NCBI GenBank assembly: GCA_014529385.2
Contig: CM043963.1
Coordinates: forward strand, 108,256,412 to 108,320,411
Origin: Adiantum capillus-veneris
Taxonomy: Eukaryota; Streptophyta; Polypodiopsida; Polypodiales; Pteridaceae
DNA length: 64,000 nt
Direction: 5' to 3'
The notes under the pieces are model-generated. The model did not search any database, was not told where the DNA came from, and saw only the letters and a list, made by a program, of their open reading frames with translations. The position numbers and the translations under genes were made by a program. Each line of letters begins with the position of its first letter. Positions within the stretch are counted from its first letter, which is position 1. Positions 54,209 to 64,000 of this stretch are shown one piece after another.

Positions 54209-54277
<69 letters not shown>

Positions 54278-54329
54278 TAGCGGTCCTAGTACACGCTTCC
54301 AAGACTAGGTGGTGCCTTCATCTCATTTC
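52908..54329 (+). repeat. G4 3' LTR, truncated
   Basis: Collinear with 33925-34166 plus 45451-46574. It contains TATA 53878-53886, a C-run 53889-53903 and (CT)n 54211-54275. It stops at CTCATTTC, where G5 LTR sequence takes over. Confidence 0.9.
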
Positions 54330-55737
54330 AGAGAAATTAAGCAATTGACAACAGTTGAGGATCGGATTTGCATGGAGCCGGTCCCCCCTCCAAAAGGCTT
54401 TGTATTATGGTTTCTCCCATCAAGAGAGACATTTTCCAATACAATTCTTTGTGTTCCTTCAATACTAGCTAGTGCAATGAATATGGAAACTTCATGCACT
54501 AAGCAAAACACTTATCAAACACAACATCAATTCCCTCACGGTCTCAAACCCAAGACCTCACACACCTTCGAAGATGGTGAGACCTAGTAGGGTATGAGAG
54601 TAGATTGAGAGGAAGAAGGAGTATTCTTACGACAAACATGTACATCTCCTCACATAATCACTCATATATTAGCATAGCTTAGCTTAGTAATTAGCATGGT
54701 AGAGGAGATGAGCATGCATTGAAGCTTGGCTCTTGGTTGGATTTGCATCACAAAGCCAAGAGTTGTTGGTGTAGGCCTCCCTTCTCACAAGTTTGGAGTA
54801 GGTGGTAAGCTTTCCATTAAAGCTTGAGAAGGAGAGAGAGTCTTCTTTGCTTCACACATGAGATTTTGAGAGTGTGTGTGTGATAATTCCTTGCAAAAAT
54901 CAGTCCCCCTCTCTCTCTTGGTCGACCCCCCTTGCTAATTACTCATGCTACAACCCTATTGGACCTCCCCAGCCTCAGCCAATGGAAATTAAGCAGCATA
55001 AGTGATAGCCTTCTGACATGTGTCCCCCTTTTTCCTTTTGTGAGAGCTTTAGGTAATTATTTAATTCAGTTAAACTCTCATTGAACCCCTTTGCCTCCTA
55101 GCCAATAGGAATCAGGCAAGCCATTGGGCTGCTGAATGCTCATTGGTCCCCTTGGGAGACTATCCAATAGTCTTCTAGAGATCTTACTTCCTATTGTTTC
55201 TTTTATTAAGTTTTTTTAAATTAATTAAACTAGATTTACTCTAGCCTAATTCTCATTGGTCCACATCCAAGGCCATCCAATAAGATTTGAGTACTCCTTG
55301 TGGGCATCTGGCCTAGGGAGCTGACATGTGTCCCCTTTCCTCTTGTGTACAAATGAAGCTTGTGAGTGTGTGTGGGTGTTTCTCTCTCATCCCCTACTTC
55401 TTGGGCTCGCCCCCTCCTATGTAGGGCTTGGCAAAGACTTTTTGGGATACACACAAAGAATCCAATTCCCCTAATGTTTGACCTTTGGACACAACCTCTG
55501 AATTTTGGAACCGTAGCATTTTGGAAGTCTTAATGGGTTGAACCTTTTGAGCCCATTGTTGCACATAGCTCTTTTGCAGATGGCCCCCCCTTTGGATCCC
55601 TATTTTCCCTCCTTTGGATCCCTAATGTGGCCGGTTTGCTAGCTTAACCAATATTCTAGCTTTTTTTTCCCTGGCACTTCCCCACATTAAATGATCAGTT
55701 TATCAGTTAGGAGAATTAGATATTGATTATTATGACA
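54330..55737 (-). repeat. G5 3' LTR, truncated
   Basis: Minus strand starts TGTCATAATAATC. Collinear with 61599-63001. The missing R/U5 end was lost at the join with G4. Confidence 0.9.
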
Positions 55738-55751
55738 TTACCTCTCTCTTG
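55738..55751 (-). other. G5 polypurine tract
   Basis: Minus strand TCAAGAGAGAGGTAA next to the LTR start. It is less pure than in the other elements. Confidence 0.7.
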
Positions 55752-56090
55752 AAATCATAGTCGTCCTCGACTATGGGATAGAGAAGATAAAGTATATTGA
55801 TTAGTCCTTTTCAAATCGGGTACAGGATCCCTATGTTACCCTACGACATCGTTCCAGAATGGATGACTAGTCCATTTGGCGCTTGAGAGCCTAAGTTGCT
55901 GCAAGCATGTCTACACATTAGTCCTATGAGTCTTCCATAGTAGAGTGACAAGCTCTACTTGGTGTTCGGGAGACGTCGTCTCCGCAAACTTGATCTAAGC
56001 ATGCATCCTACTTCATTTTTGTGCACAATAAAGGAAAAGAGAGTCTTATAAGAGAAAAGCTTTGTTCATTTTAAACATTTGTACATTTGC
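55752..56090 (-). other. G5 3' untranslated region
   Basis: About 340 bp between the chromodomain stop and the polypurine tract. Nothing recognised. Confidence 0.55.
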
Positions 56091-56765
56091 TTACTCTAGG
56101 GAAGCATTGTAAGCATTGACAAGGTTTAGGTTATCCTTTAATTGTATGCCTTGCGTCCATCTAGCATCTTCAAAAGGATAATTCTTAAACTTAATAAGAT
56201 ATCGTCGGATAGTCTTACCACCTCTTAGTACCTTGTCTTCATGTCGGAGAATGGACTCGGACTGCAGCACCTCTTCTTGGTCCTTGATCTTCGGTGGGTC
56301 TTCAATAGTTGGTTCTTGAGGTGGCTCTCCTTTGTAAGGCTTCAGAAGGCTCACATGGAAAGCATTGTGTATGAGCCAATGACTGGGCAACTTGAATTGA
56401 TAGGCCATCTCATTGATTGGCCTAAGAATCTGGAAGGGACCATAGTATCTTTTTGCTAACTTAGCATAGTACTTTTGGTGTCCCGTAGGATTCTTGCATG
56501 TCATGTGCCTTAATCGAGCCTTGGGAAATTTTAATAAGACCCAATCATTTTCTTTAAAGGCTTGGGCTCTTCTGTGCTTATCAGCAGCAGCCTTTTGCCT
56601 TTTCTGTGTAGCATCCTTAATCTTTTGGAAATATTCTTATAGGTATCGGCTATACTCATCTACAAGGAAGATCTTTCCGTGTACCTTAAGTAGCAAGGGA
56701 CTTTTTAATCTTCCCTCAATTACCTCAAAAGGTGCTTTTCCCGTGGAAGTATGTACAGTGTTATT
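56091..56765 (-). pseudogene. G5 integrase C-terminus and chromodomain
   Basis: Reads NWDVLLKF-like spacer, KRYYGPFQILRPINEMAYQF, HNAFHVSLLKPYKG, then a chromodomain: QSESILRHEDKVLRGG, RRYLIKFKNYPFEDARW, ending NASLE. In chromoviruses this domain is thought to steer integration to marked chromatin. The Trp/Tyr cage is partly visible (Tyr, Trp). Frame broken near 56640 and 56765. Confidence 0.88.
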
Positions 56766-57340
56766 TTAGGCACACTCCACTAAGGGTAAGTACTTCTCCC
56801 ATTGGGATCTTTGATCTACTTCTGTTACATAGGCTTTTAGTAGATCGAGAATTGTTAGGTTAGCTATTTCACTTTGGCCATCCGTTTGCGGGTGATAGGC
56901 CGAAAAGAAGGTTAGCCTTGTTCCTAAATTCTCAAAGAGACCCTTCCAAAAATTACTGGTCATTCTAGGATCTCTATCCGACACTATGAACATTGGCAAG
57001 CCATGGTACTTGAAGATTTGTGAAATGAAGAGGGTTGCCATTTGATGGGCTTTGATAGTCTTTCTGACAGGTATAAAATGAGCTTGTTACTGAACATGTC
57101 TACTATCATCCATATTCCCGTATTCCCATGGATAGACTTAGGCAATCCAAAGATAAAATCCATGGATATGCTCTCCCATGATGAATTAAAGATTGGCAAA
57201 GGCTGAAGCAATCCAGGTTGCTTCCCTCTATCAAACTTCGTCTTTTGGCATACCACACATTTAGCAACATACTCTTGTATGTTTGTTTTTATGGTAGGCC
57301 AATAGAAATATGTTTCAATCCCCTTTAGGGTAGACTAAAT
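56766..57340 (-). pseudogene. G5 integrase
   Basis: Zinc domain end (VAKCVVCQKTKFDRGKQPG), core with SMDFIFGLPKS (Asp), a frameshift near 57050, then IVSDRDPRMTSNF (Asp) and HPQTDGQSEIANL (Glu). Confidence 0.9.
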
Positions 57341-57958
57341 CCCTCTATGCCCTGCATAAGGAGGAGCATGAGATTCATACATTACTTTCTCACGTAGTGA
57401 GCTAGTAACACATAGTCTATTGCCGTAGAGAAGATAACCATCTTGTAAAGTAAATGGTTCCTCTTTCTTCCCTAGTGCAAGGGCTGAAATCACATCTCTA
57501 AAATCAGGATCAATAGCATACTCATCTATCATAGAAAATAGATCATTGTGAGTTGCTATTGAAACCACATTCACTCTCGGCCGTCTTGAGAGTGCATCAG
57601 CTACTTGATTATGCTTGCCAGCAATGTGAGAAATATGAAAATGAAATTGCGAAAGTAAATTTGCCCACCTCATTTGTTTGTCGGAGAGCTTGGTCTACGT
57701 CAAGAATTACTTAAGACTTTGGTGATCCGTTTGTAGAATGAAAGGAGTCCCCAATAAATAGTGCTTCCATGAGTCTAAGGCATGTAGAACTGCGAGGACT
57801 TCCTTTTCATATACGCCTAGAGCTTGCTCATCACGGTCTAGCCTTCGACTTTCATATCCTATAGCGTGCCCTTCTTGAAGCAAAACAGCTCCAAGGCAAT
57901 CACCACAAGCATCACATTGGACCTCAAATGGCTTTGAGAGATCCGGTAGTGTAAGCAC
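57341..57958 (-). pseudogene. G5 RNase H and connection
   Basis: VQCDACGDCLGAVLLQEG (first Asp), EKEVLAVLHALDSWKHYLLG (Glu), LQTDHQSLK (Asp), stop, then MRWANLLSQFHFHISHIAGK and VADALSRRPR (last Asp). The HHCC His pair is near 57345 (ESHAPPYAGHRG). Confidence 0.9.
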
Positions 57959-58045
57959 AGGTTGAGAGATAAGCTTTTTGAAAGCATTGTTCTCCTTGGC
58001 AGACCATGTGTACCTAACGTTTTTCTTTGTTAGGTCATGTAATGG

Positions 58046-58681
58046 TCATGCTATTAGTGAGAATAGTGAGAACTTTTCTATGAAGCGTCTATAGTATGCG
58101 CACATACCTATAAAGCTTCTTAAATCATGAAGATTCCTTGGTTTAGGCCATCCTTTTATTACCTCTAACTTTGTTGGATCCATTTGGATGCCATCTTGAG
58201 AGTTAATGTGACCTAAATACTGAATCTCTTGCAAGAAAAATTCACTTTTCTTTCGATTAACATAAAGTTTATTCTCTCTTAGAACTTGAAATATTACCTG
58301 GAGGTGTTGCTTGTGTTCGTCTAATGAATTAGAGTAGATGATGATATCATAAAAGAACACTCCAGTAAAGGTTCGGTGATGCCTGAATAGCTTCTCCATC
58401 AAGAGGTTGAATGTGGCTGGTGCATTGGTCAAGCCAAAAGGCATGACAATATATTCATAAAGACCAAACGTAGTGCGAAATGCGGTCTTTACAATGTCTT
58501 GATCAACTATCTTTATTTGATGATAGCCACTTTTTAGGTCAATCCTACTAAAGTAGGTGGACCCTTGTAGCTTATCAAATAGGTCTTCTACCCATGGAAC
58601 GGGAAACCTATTTTTGATAGTGATCCTATTTACTGCTCTATAGTCAACACACATACAATATGTGCCGTCTTTCTTTTGCAC
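58046..58681 (-). pseudogene. G5 reverse transcriptase
   Basis: MQKKDGTYCMCVDYRAVN, NRFPVPWVEDLFDKLQG, RIDLKSGYHQIKI (motif A Asp), PFGLTNAPATFNLLM, then VFFYDIIIYSNSLDEH where YLDDILIYS is expected. One residue is gone and only one Asp of the DD pair remains, so the enzyme would be dead even if read through. Continues to ICAYYRRFI-like thumb text. Confidence 0.9.
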
Positions 58682-58987
58682 TATATCACAGGAGAATAAA
58701 ATGGAGATGAGCTAGGCCTAACCATGCCCTTCTCAACTAACTCATGCACTTGCCGCATAATCTCCTCTTGTTGAGCTTGAGAAACTCAATAAGGAGGTTT
58801 GTTAGGCGGTGAACTTCCTGGAAGAAGTTCAATTGCGTGGTCATCATTACCTCGTTTAGGAGGTAGCTCACAAGGGATGTCGTCAATAAAGACATCCTAA
58901 AACCCCTTGAGAAAATTGGATAACTCTAATTCCTTTTGATTGTGTATATTTTCTTTTGCTAAAACATTAGGTTCATTTTGAGAATCT
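58682..58987 (-). other. G5 protease-RT spacer
   Basis: About 300 bp with fragments of the usual pre-RT text in several frames (HELVEKGMV and PLPPKRGNDD-like pieces). No open frame. Confidence 0.5.
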
Positions 58988-61018
58988 TTAAACAAAAATC
59001 ATGTACACAGAAATAGAGCTCTTTATTGACTTGTTGAAAGCTTGTGTATGTACAATGGGTATAGTGTTACCCATTTCCTTAGCATCTATATACATATCTT
59101 TTTCCCTGAACTTAAAGGAGATTCTCCTTTCAAGGAATTTAACATTGGCAGCCATGCAATCAAACCATGGTGCCCCTAGAATTATATCATCATGCTTGAC
59201 AGGAGAGATAAAGAAGTCCTCTTTGTCCACATAGCTTTGGACATGGAGCCTCAATTTTCCCGATTAAGGGAGTGACTGAATATTCTTGCCCCTTGAAAGC
59301 ACCATCTGCAGTTAGGACATCTCCCATCTCATAGGCTTGTATGCCTAGCTTGGTGGCCAACTCTATAGATATAAAATTGTGAGTAGAACCAGGGTCAAAG
59401 AGAATAAAAGCATCATGTTCTCTTACCTTTCCCCAAGCATGGCATAGAGGAGATCCTTTGTGGTGAATTTCCTCCTCTTGGATTTCAACCAAGGTAGCTC
59501 TAGGAGGTTCATGGCGGGTGTTCTTTTGGGGACAAGCGCGGTACGCATGCCCTTGCTCGCCGCACTTGAAACAACGGTTATCCTTGCGAGAATGCTCAAG
59601 CTCTTCAAGAGAGAGTTTATTTTTGCCTTTATAAACTCCCTTCTCTTTAGCTCTGTTGGAGTTTCCCTTAGGAGACTTTTGGACATTGTCCTTCCCCTTA
59701 GGCTCATTGGAACCCTTGTTTTCCGTGGGCTTAGAATTTCTTTTAGCCCCCGTTTGGAAATTGATTCGAGAGGCCACCATAGTATGGTGTATAACCGCCG
59801 ATATGGTGCGTGGCCTTTGGGAGTTGACATACTCCGCCATTTCTTCAGTTAAGCCTGCACAAAATTGTTGCTTTTGCTCTCCAAAATCCAACTTTTTGAA
59901 GATAGTGGATTTGATTTGTAGGTCCCAAAACTTGTCTACATATTTGTGAATGGATTCGTAAGAAGAGAGCTTTAAGCTTCACCATTCGGTGAGTACTTTG
60001 TCTTTGGCATCGGTGGCCAAAAACTGCTTCATAATGGAAGCTCTTAAAGCTTTCCATGTTCGTGGAGCTTCACCATTGGCCCGTAGGCTAGACCACCATT
60101 GCCTGGCGGACTTTTGAAAGTGCATAGCTACATGGCGTAGCTTAGAGGACTCCCTAAATCCCTCATCTCCAAACGCCACATCAAATTGTTGGAAAAAGGC
60201 CAAGACTTTGTCCGTAGCACCAAAAGTGCCATCGTAGGTAAGGAAAGAGATGCTCTTCCCTCCCTCTTTGAACTTCTTGAGCTTGGATGACCTCTTCCAC
60301 ACAGCATAGGATTTCCTATGGCCTCTTCTTTTTGATGGTTCAAAGGTTGCACCATCACTTTCTTCAGAAGATGAAGAATTTGAGGAAGATGGAGAAGAGG
60401 TGACCTCTTTCTCGCCTTTTTCTTGCCTTGATCTTCATTGTTTTCACCATCACTTTCATAAGAGGAAGAGGATGAAGAAGATGGAGAAGAGGGTTTCCTC
60501 TTTCTCGCCTTTTTCTTCTCTTGCTTTTTGTCATTCCTCTTTGAAGTATGGTGTGGAGAAGTATGCAATGGTCTTCTCTATTTTGGAGGCGATGGAGAGT
60601 GTTTAGCCCGCCGTCTTTGTGGAGCCATCTCCGTCGAGGTGGTGGGAGATTCACTTCTTTCTTGTTCCTTTGGTGGAGGCTCTTGAGTTCTCCTTTGAGA
60701 AGGAGATGTGTCATCAAGGAGAAAATTTTTGAGCCCTTCATAGGGATCCTCTTCTTCTTCCCGAATCGTAGAGAGACCTCTTTTGGAAGTCTCACAAGGA
60801 GGCTTCCTAGGTGCTCTCTTGTCATGGTGGGGAGCTTGGAGAATCCCATGAGCACGAAGCTGCCGTTGCACTTCACTTTGGAGGGATGGATTGCCCATGG
60901 CTTGTTGAAGCCTAGAAACAAGATAGTTAACAAGCATCAGGGAATCATTAGTAGCTTGCTCATTAGCAAAATCAAAGTTATCAATATTAATTTCACTCTC
61001 TTTACTATTGTCAGCCAT
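58988..61018 (-). pseudogene. G5 gag and protease
   Basis: ATG at 61018: MADNSKESEINIDNFDFANE. An N-terminal charged, Pro-rich part runs to 60578. After a frameshift comes a Lys/Ser/Asp low-complexity part, then the capsid from 60302 (FLTYDGTFGATDKVLAFFQQ, KSARQWWSSLRANG) with a stop at about 59979, then MAEYVNSQRPRTISAV, and a zinc knuckle CFKCGEQGHAYRAC (about 59585-59540). The protease has FILFDPGSTHNFIS, with D-P-G for D-S-G. A frameshift at about 59250 separates DIILGAPWF. Confidence 0.88.
60345..60524 (-). repeat. ~96 bp tandem duplication in G5 gag
   Basis: 60345-60428 and 60441-60524 share CACCATCACTTTC, GAAGATGGAGAAGAGG and CTCTTTCTCGCCTTTTTCTT in the same order. It doubles a KKARKRKP / Ser-rich peptide. 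Confidence 0.8.
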
Positions 61019-61416
61019 TCTAACAACTTTTAGGTGTAAACTTTTTAGGTGTACTTTGGCACTTCAAGCCATAGTTGCTACTCCTCTTTACCCCTTTAGA
61101 AAAAGCACTCAAGCTATTGTACCCGTGGCTCAAATACCATTAATTTCAAGGAATAGAAGAGAGGATCGTTCAACACCAAAACAGCACCGGCTCCTGTCAA
61201 GCTTCTAATAGCTCAATAGTGGTTAAGCCATAGGCAAGCCCCGTAGGACTCCACTATTAAGACCATAGCTCTCGATGGTGATGCCCCGTTAACTGCACAA
61301 AGGCAGGCGCACTGCAAGGCTGAAAAATCCCTATTCTACTTACTCGCATGTAATTAATAGTACCAACCATTTATAGCTAGCTTGAGGAACTCCCTTCTTG
61401 AGCAAGAAAAGAGAAA
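61019..61416 (-). other. G5 5' leader
   Basis: About 400 bp between the primer site and gag ATG. No ORF or RNA gene seen. Confidence 0.55.
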
Positions 61417-61434
61417 CCTTGTGCTCTGATACCA
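61417..61434 (-). other. G5 primer binding site (initiator Met tRNA)
   Basis: Minus strand TGGTATCAGAGCACAAGG, one base after the LTR end. The first 12 bases are the exact plant initiator-Met complement. Confidence 0.88.
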
Positions 61435-61435
61435 A

Positions 61436-63001
61436 TGTAACATTTAATGGTCTAGTAACTTGTGTGTAGCGAAAAATAGCATGAACATAGTGAGCATTTC
61501 ATTAGAATAGCTTCCTAATGAGAATAAAAAGAGTGCTTGGAGAGAGCAACAAAAAGCATAACACCTAGTTAGATAGCATGAACAATACTTCAAAAGACAG
61601 AGAAATTAAGCAATTGACAACAGTTGAGGACCGGATTTGCATGGAGCCGGTCCCCCCTCCAAAAGGCTTTGTATTATGGTTTCTCCCATCAAGAGAGACA
61701 TTTTCCAATACAATTCTTTGTGTTCCTTCAATACTAGCTAGTGCAATGAATATGGAAACTTCATGCACTAAGCAAAACACTTATCAAACACAACATCAAT
61801 TCCCTCACGGTCTCAGACCCAAGACCTCACACACCTTCGAAAATGGTGAGAGCTAGCGGGGTATGAGAGTGAATTGAGAGGAAGAACGAGTATTCTTACG
61901 AGAAAGATATACGTCTCCTCACATAATCACTCATACTAGCATATTTTAGCTTAGTAATTAGCATGGTAGAGGAGATGAGCATGCATTGAAGCTTGGCTCT
62001 TGGTTGGGTTTACATCACAAAGCCAAGAGTTGTTGGTGTAGGCCTCCCTTCTCACAAGCTTGGAGTAGGTGGTAAGCTTTCCATTAAAGCTTGAGAAGGA
62101 GAGAGTGTCTTCTTTGCTTCACACATGAGATTTTGTGAGTGTGTGTGTGATAATGCCTTGCAAAAATCAGCCCCCTCTCTCTCTTGGTCGCCCCCCCTTG
62201 CTAATTACTCATGCTACAGCCCTATTGGACCTCCCCAGCCTCAGCCAATGGAAATTAAGCAGCATAAGTGATAGCCTTCTGACATGTGTCCCCCCTTTCC
62301 CCTTTTGTGAGAGCTTTAGGTAATTATTTAATTCAATTAAACTCTCATTGGACCCCTTTGCCTCCTGGCCAATAGGAATCAGGCAAGCCATTGGGCTGCT
62401 GAATGCTCATTGGTCCCCTTGGGAGACTGTTCAATAGTCTTCTAGAGAGCTTAATTTCTATTGGTTCTTTTATTAAGTGTTTTTAAATTAATTAAACTAG
62501 ATTTAATCTAGCCTAATTCTCATTGGTCCACATCCAAGGCCATCCAATAGGATTTGAGTACACCTTGTGGGCATCTGGCCTAGGGAGCTGTCATGTGTCC
62601 CTCTTTCCTCTTGTGTACAAATGAAGCTTGTGAGTGTGTGTGGGTGTTTCTCTCTCATACCCTACTTCTTAGGCTTGCCCCCTCCTATGTAGGGCTTGAC
62701 AAAGACTTTTTGGGACACACACAAAGCATCCAGTTCCCCTAATGTTTGACCTTTGGACACAACCTTTGAATTTTGGAACCTTAGCATTTTGGAAGTCTTA
62801 ATGGACTGAACCTTAGGGTCTTTTGAGCCCATTGTTGCACATAGCTCTTTTGCAAATGGCCCCCCTTTGGATCCCTATTGTGGCCGGTCTGCTAGCTTAA
62901 CCAATATTCTAGCTTTTTCTCCCCTGGCACTTCCCCATATTAAATGATCAGTTTAACATGAGGAAACCATTTAGGAGACTTAGATATTGATTATCATGAC
63001 A
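61436..63001 (-). repeat. G5 5' LTR
   Basis: 1566 bp, plus strand TGTAACATTTAATGG...ATCATGACA. It holds four ATTGG/CCAAT pairs (starting 62224, 62347, 62409 and 62522). Confidence 0.92.
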
Positions 63002-64000
63002 CCATTATTTCAAGGCTAATGATCACTTTATCAAGACATATCCTAAGTTGAAGGCAAAAGAAGCCAAGAAAAAAGAGGTTGGATCTACCACTAGTGCAAC
63101 TATTGTAAAATCTTTTGTTGATGGAGATCATGATGTTGATGTAGATGTAGCGTGGGCATTTAGTGCAGAGTGTATTTATGATCCTTTTGTCCATAATGCA
63201 TGTATGTCAATTGCTGAGAGTCATATGTTCGATACTTTGATAGTGGTGCTACAAAGCACAATACTTCTCATCGTGATTTGTTTGCCTCTGAAGGCTATCC
63301 CTCATGAGAATACAGTCCCTTGTGCCAACAAAGAACAATACTTCTCATCGTGATTTTTTTGCATCTGAAGGCTATTCCTCACAAGAATACAGTACCAACA
63401 ATGCCTCTCATCTGGTCAAGGAAGTCGGAAAGATTGTCTTAACTATTGCAAATGGTAGTTCTTTCACACTTTTTGATGCACTTCATGTACCAGGGGGTCA
63501 AAAATAACCTTTTGTCTATATCTACAAGTGTAATACTTGGTCTTATTGTCAAAGTTGTGGATGAAAAATCTATAGTTCATGATCTCAATTTTGGTGATAA
63601 AATTGTTGCATTTGGCATTTTGTGCCATGGACTGTATAAGATCCCTTTGTATGAAAAGTGTGGAATTTTTTTTACAAATGTAATTGTGAATTCAAAGGCT
63701 ATTTCAGATGCCAAACTTTGGCATGCACATTTTGGACATATGAATTTTACCAGCTTGTTGTGTTTGCCAACAATTGATATGGTTGCTTCTTTGCTGCCTC
63801 TTGAAGCACCTTCTAAGCATGTTTGTGAAGGTTGCATTTTGGGTAAGATACAACACTCAAAGTTTCCAAAGGATAGTTTAGTAAGGGTTACATGTAGTTT
63901 GAAACTTGTACATAGTGATGTTTGTGGGCCTATGCAAAGTCCATCCTTGCGTAATTATTTGTAATTTGTGACTTTCATTGATGATTACTCAAGGCGTGCA
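63002..64000 (+). pseudogene. C2: second copia element, gag-protease-pre-integrase, cut at both ends
   Basis: Plus strand. Starts in the gag knuckle (HYFKANDHFIKTYPKLKAKE, both Cys of the first pair lost), then AECIYDPFVHNAC, the protease YFDSGATKHNTSHRDLF (DSG present, about 63234), a 77 bp tandem duplication, VPGG/KNNLLSIS, SIVHDLNFGDKIVAFG, the pre-integrase LWHAHFGHMNF and HVCEGCILGKI, and the integrase first Asp HSDVCGPMQS. A TAA at 63962-63964 follows. The window ends inside the integrase core (FIDDYSRRA). It is close to C1 but in the other orientation. Confidence 0.9.
63259..63412 (+). repeat. 77 bp tandem duplication in C2 protease
   Basis: Two copies, from 63259 and 63336, each CAATACTTCTCATCGTGATT...GAATACAGT. 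As 77 is not a multiple of three, it throws the frame. Confidence 0.85.

Larger units (their letters stand above)
33925..54329 (+). mobile_element. G4: Ty3/gypsy element with dual RNase H, decayed; contains G3
   Basis: Plus-strand gypsy element. The 5' LTR is in two pieces (33925-34166 and 45447-46673) because G3 inserted into it. The internal region is 46674-52907 and the 3' LTR 52908-54329, truncated by about 100 bp at the join with G5. Genes: two mini-ORFs, gag, protease, RT, RNase H, archaeal-type RNase H, integrase. It is inactivated by at least six stops and two frameshifts, several of them C-to-T type. It is the closest relative of G3 in the window. Confidence 0.93.
54330..63001 (-). 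mobile_element. G5: chromodomain Ty3/gypsy element (family L LTRs)
   Basis: Minus-strand element with gag, protease, RT, RNase H, integrase and a C-terminal chromodomain. The 5' LTR is 61436-63001, the primer site is for initiator Met tRNA, and the 3' LTR is 54330-55737, missing about 163 bp at its end. It sits in copia C2 at the right, where CCATT would be the duplicated target; the left partner is lost. Many frameshifts and stops, including a damaged RT active site. Confidence 0.93.

Noticed and set aside
1-64000. Search for host genes, tRNA, rRNA or microRNA-like genes
   Set aside because: I found no host-type protein, no tRNA cloverleaf and no rRNA text. The tRNA-like matches are primer binding sites only.

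Overview
The window looks like land-plant nuclear DNA from a repeat-rich genome. I find no host gene. Nearly every base can be assigned to LTR retrotransposons, most of them broken and many nested inside one another. The evidence for a plant is Ty1/copia polyproteins of the plant type, Ty3/gypsy polyproteins with a second (archaeal-type) RNase H, a chromodomain gypsy element, and primer sites matching plant initiator-Met and Asp tRNAs. I cannot name the species.

Layout, outside to inside. (1) 1-1333 is a decayed gag remnant. (2) 1334-29196 is one broken LTR of a family I call L. It is split by copia element C1 (1568-19757, minus), by a non-autonomous element X (19987-28883, minus) and by a solo L-family LTR (29197-30805). 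C1 is itself split inside its reverse transcriptase by gypsy element G1 (2944-15926, plus). X carries a solo LTR of another family (25756-26478). (3) 30818-33834 is G2, the 5' end of a G1 relative, cut off inside gag and joined to a copia gag scrap (33835-33924). (4) 33925-54329 is gypsy element G4 (plus, decayed). Its 5' LTR is split by the young gypsy element G3 (34167-45446, minus, 2.68 kb LTRs). (5) 54330-63001 is chromovirus-like G5 (minus), whose LTRs belong to family L. (6) 63002-64000 is a second copia, C2 (plus). The scrap at 33835 is probably its other flank, about 29 kb away.

Insertion boundaries rest on target-site duplications read directly: AAAGC (G1), CACAC (X), TTAGG (solo L), AAATT (solo LTR in X), AAGAT/AATAT (C1, one mismatch) and CCAT (G3).

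The most unusual biology is in G1, X, G3 and G4. G1 has a second retropepsin-like domain after its integrase, then a tryptophan-rich 'GWI...IWV' module, then an internal polypurine tract, a TATA box and a small acidic ORF. X lacks reverse transcriptase and integrase but carries the same protease-like plus GWI/IWV pair. G3 and G4 both have two tandem, related ~70-residue mini-ORFs between the primer site and gag, in opposite order. The L-family LTRs hold an array of ATTGG/CCAAT pairs set about 21-22 bp apart.
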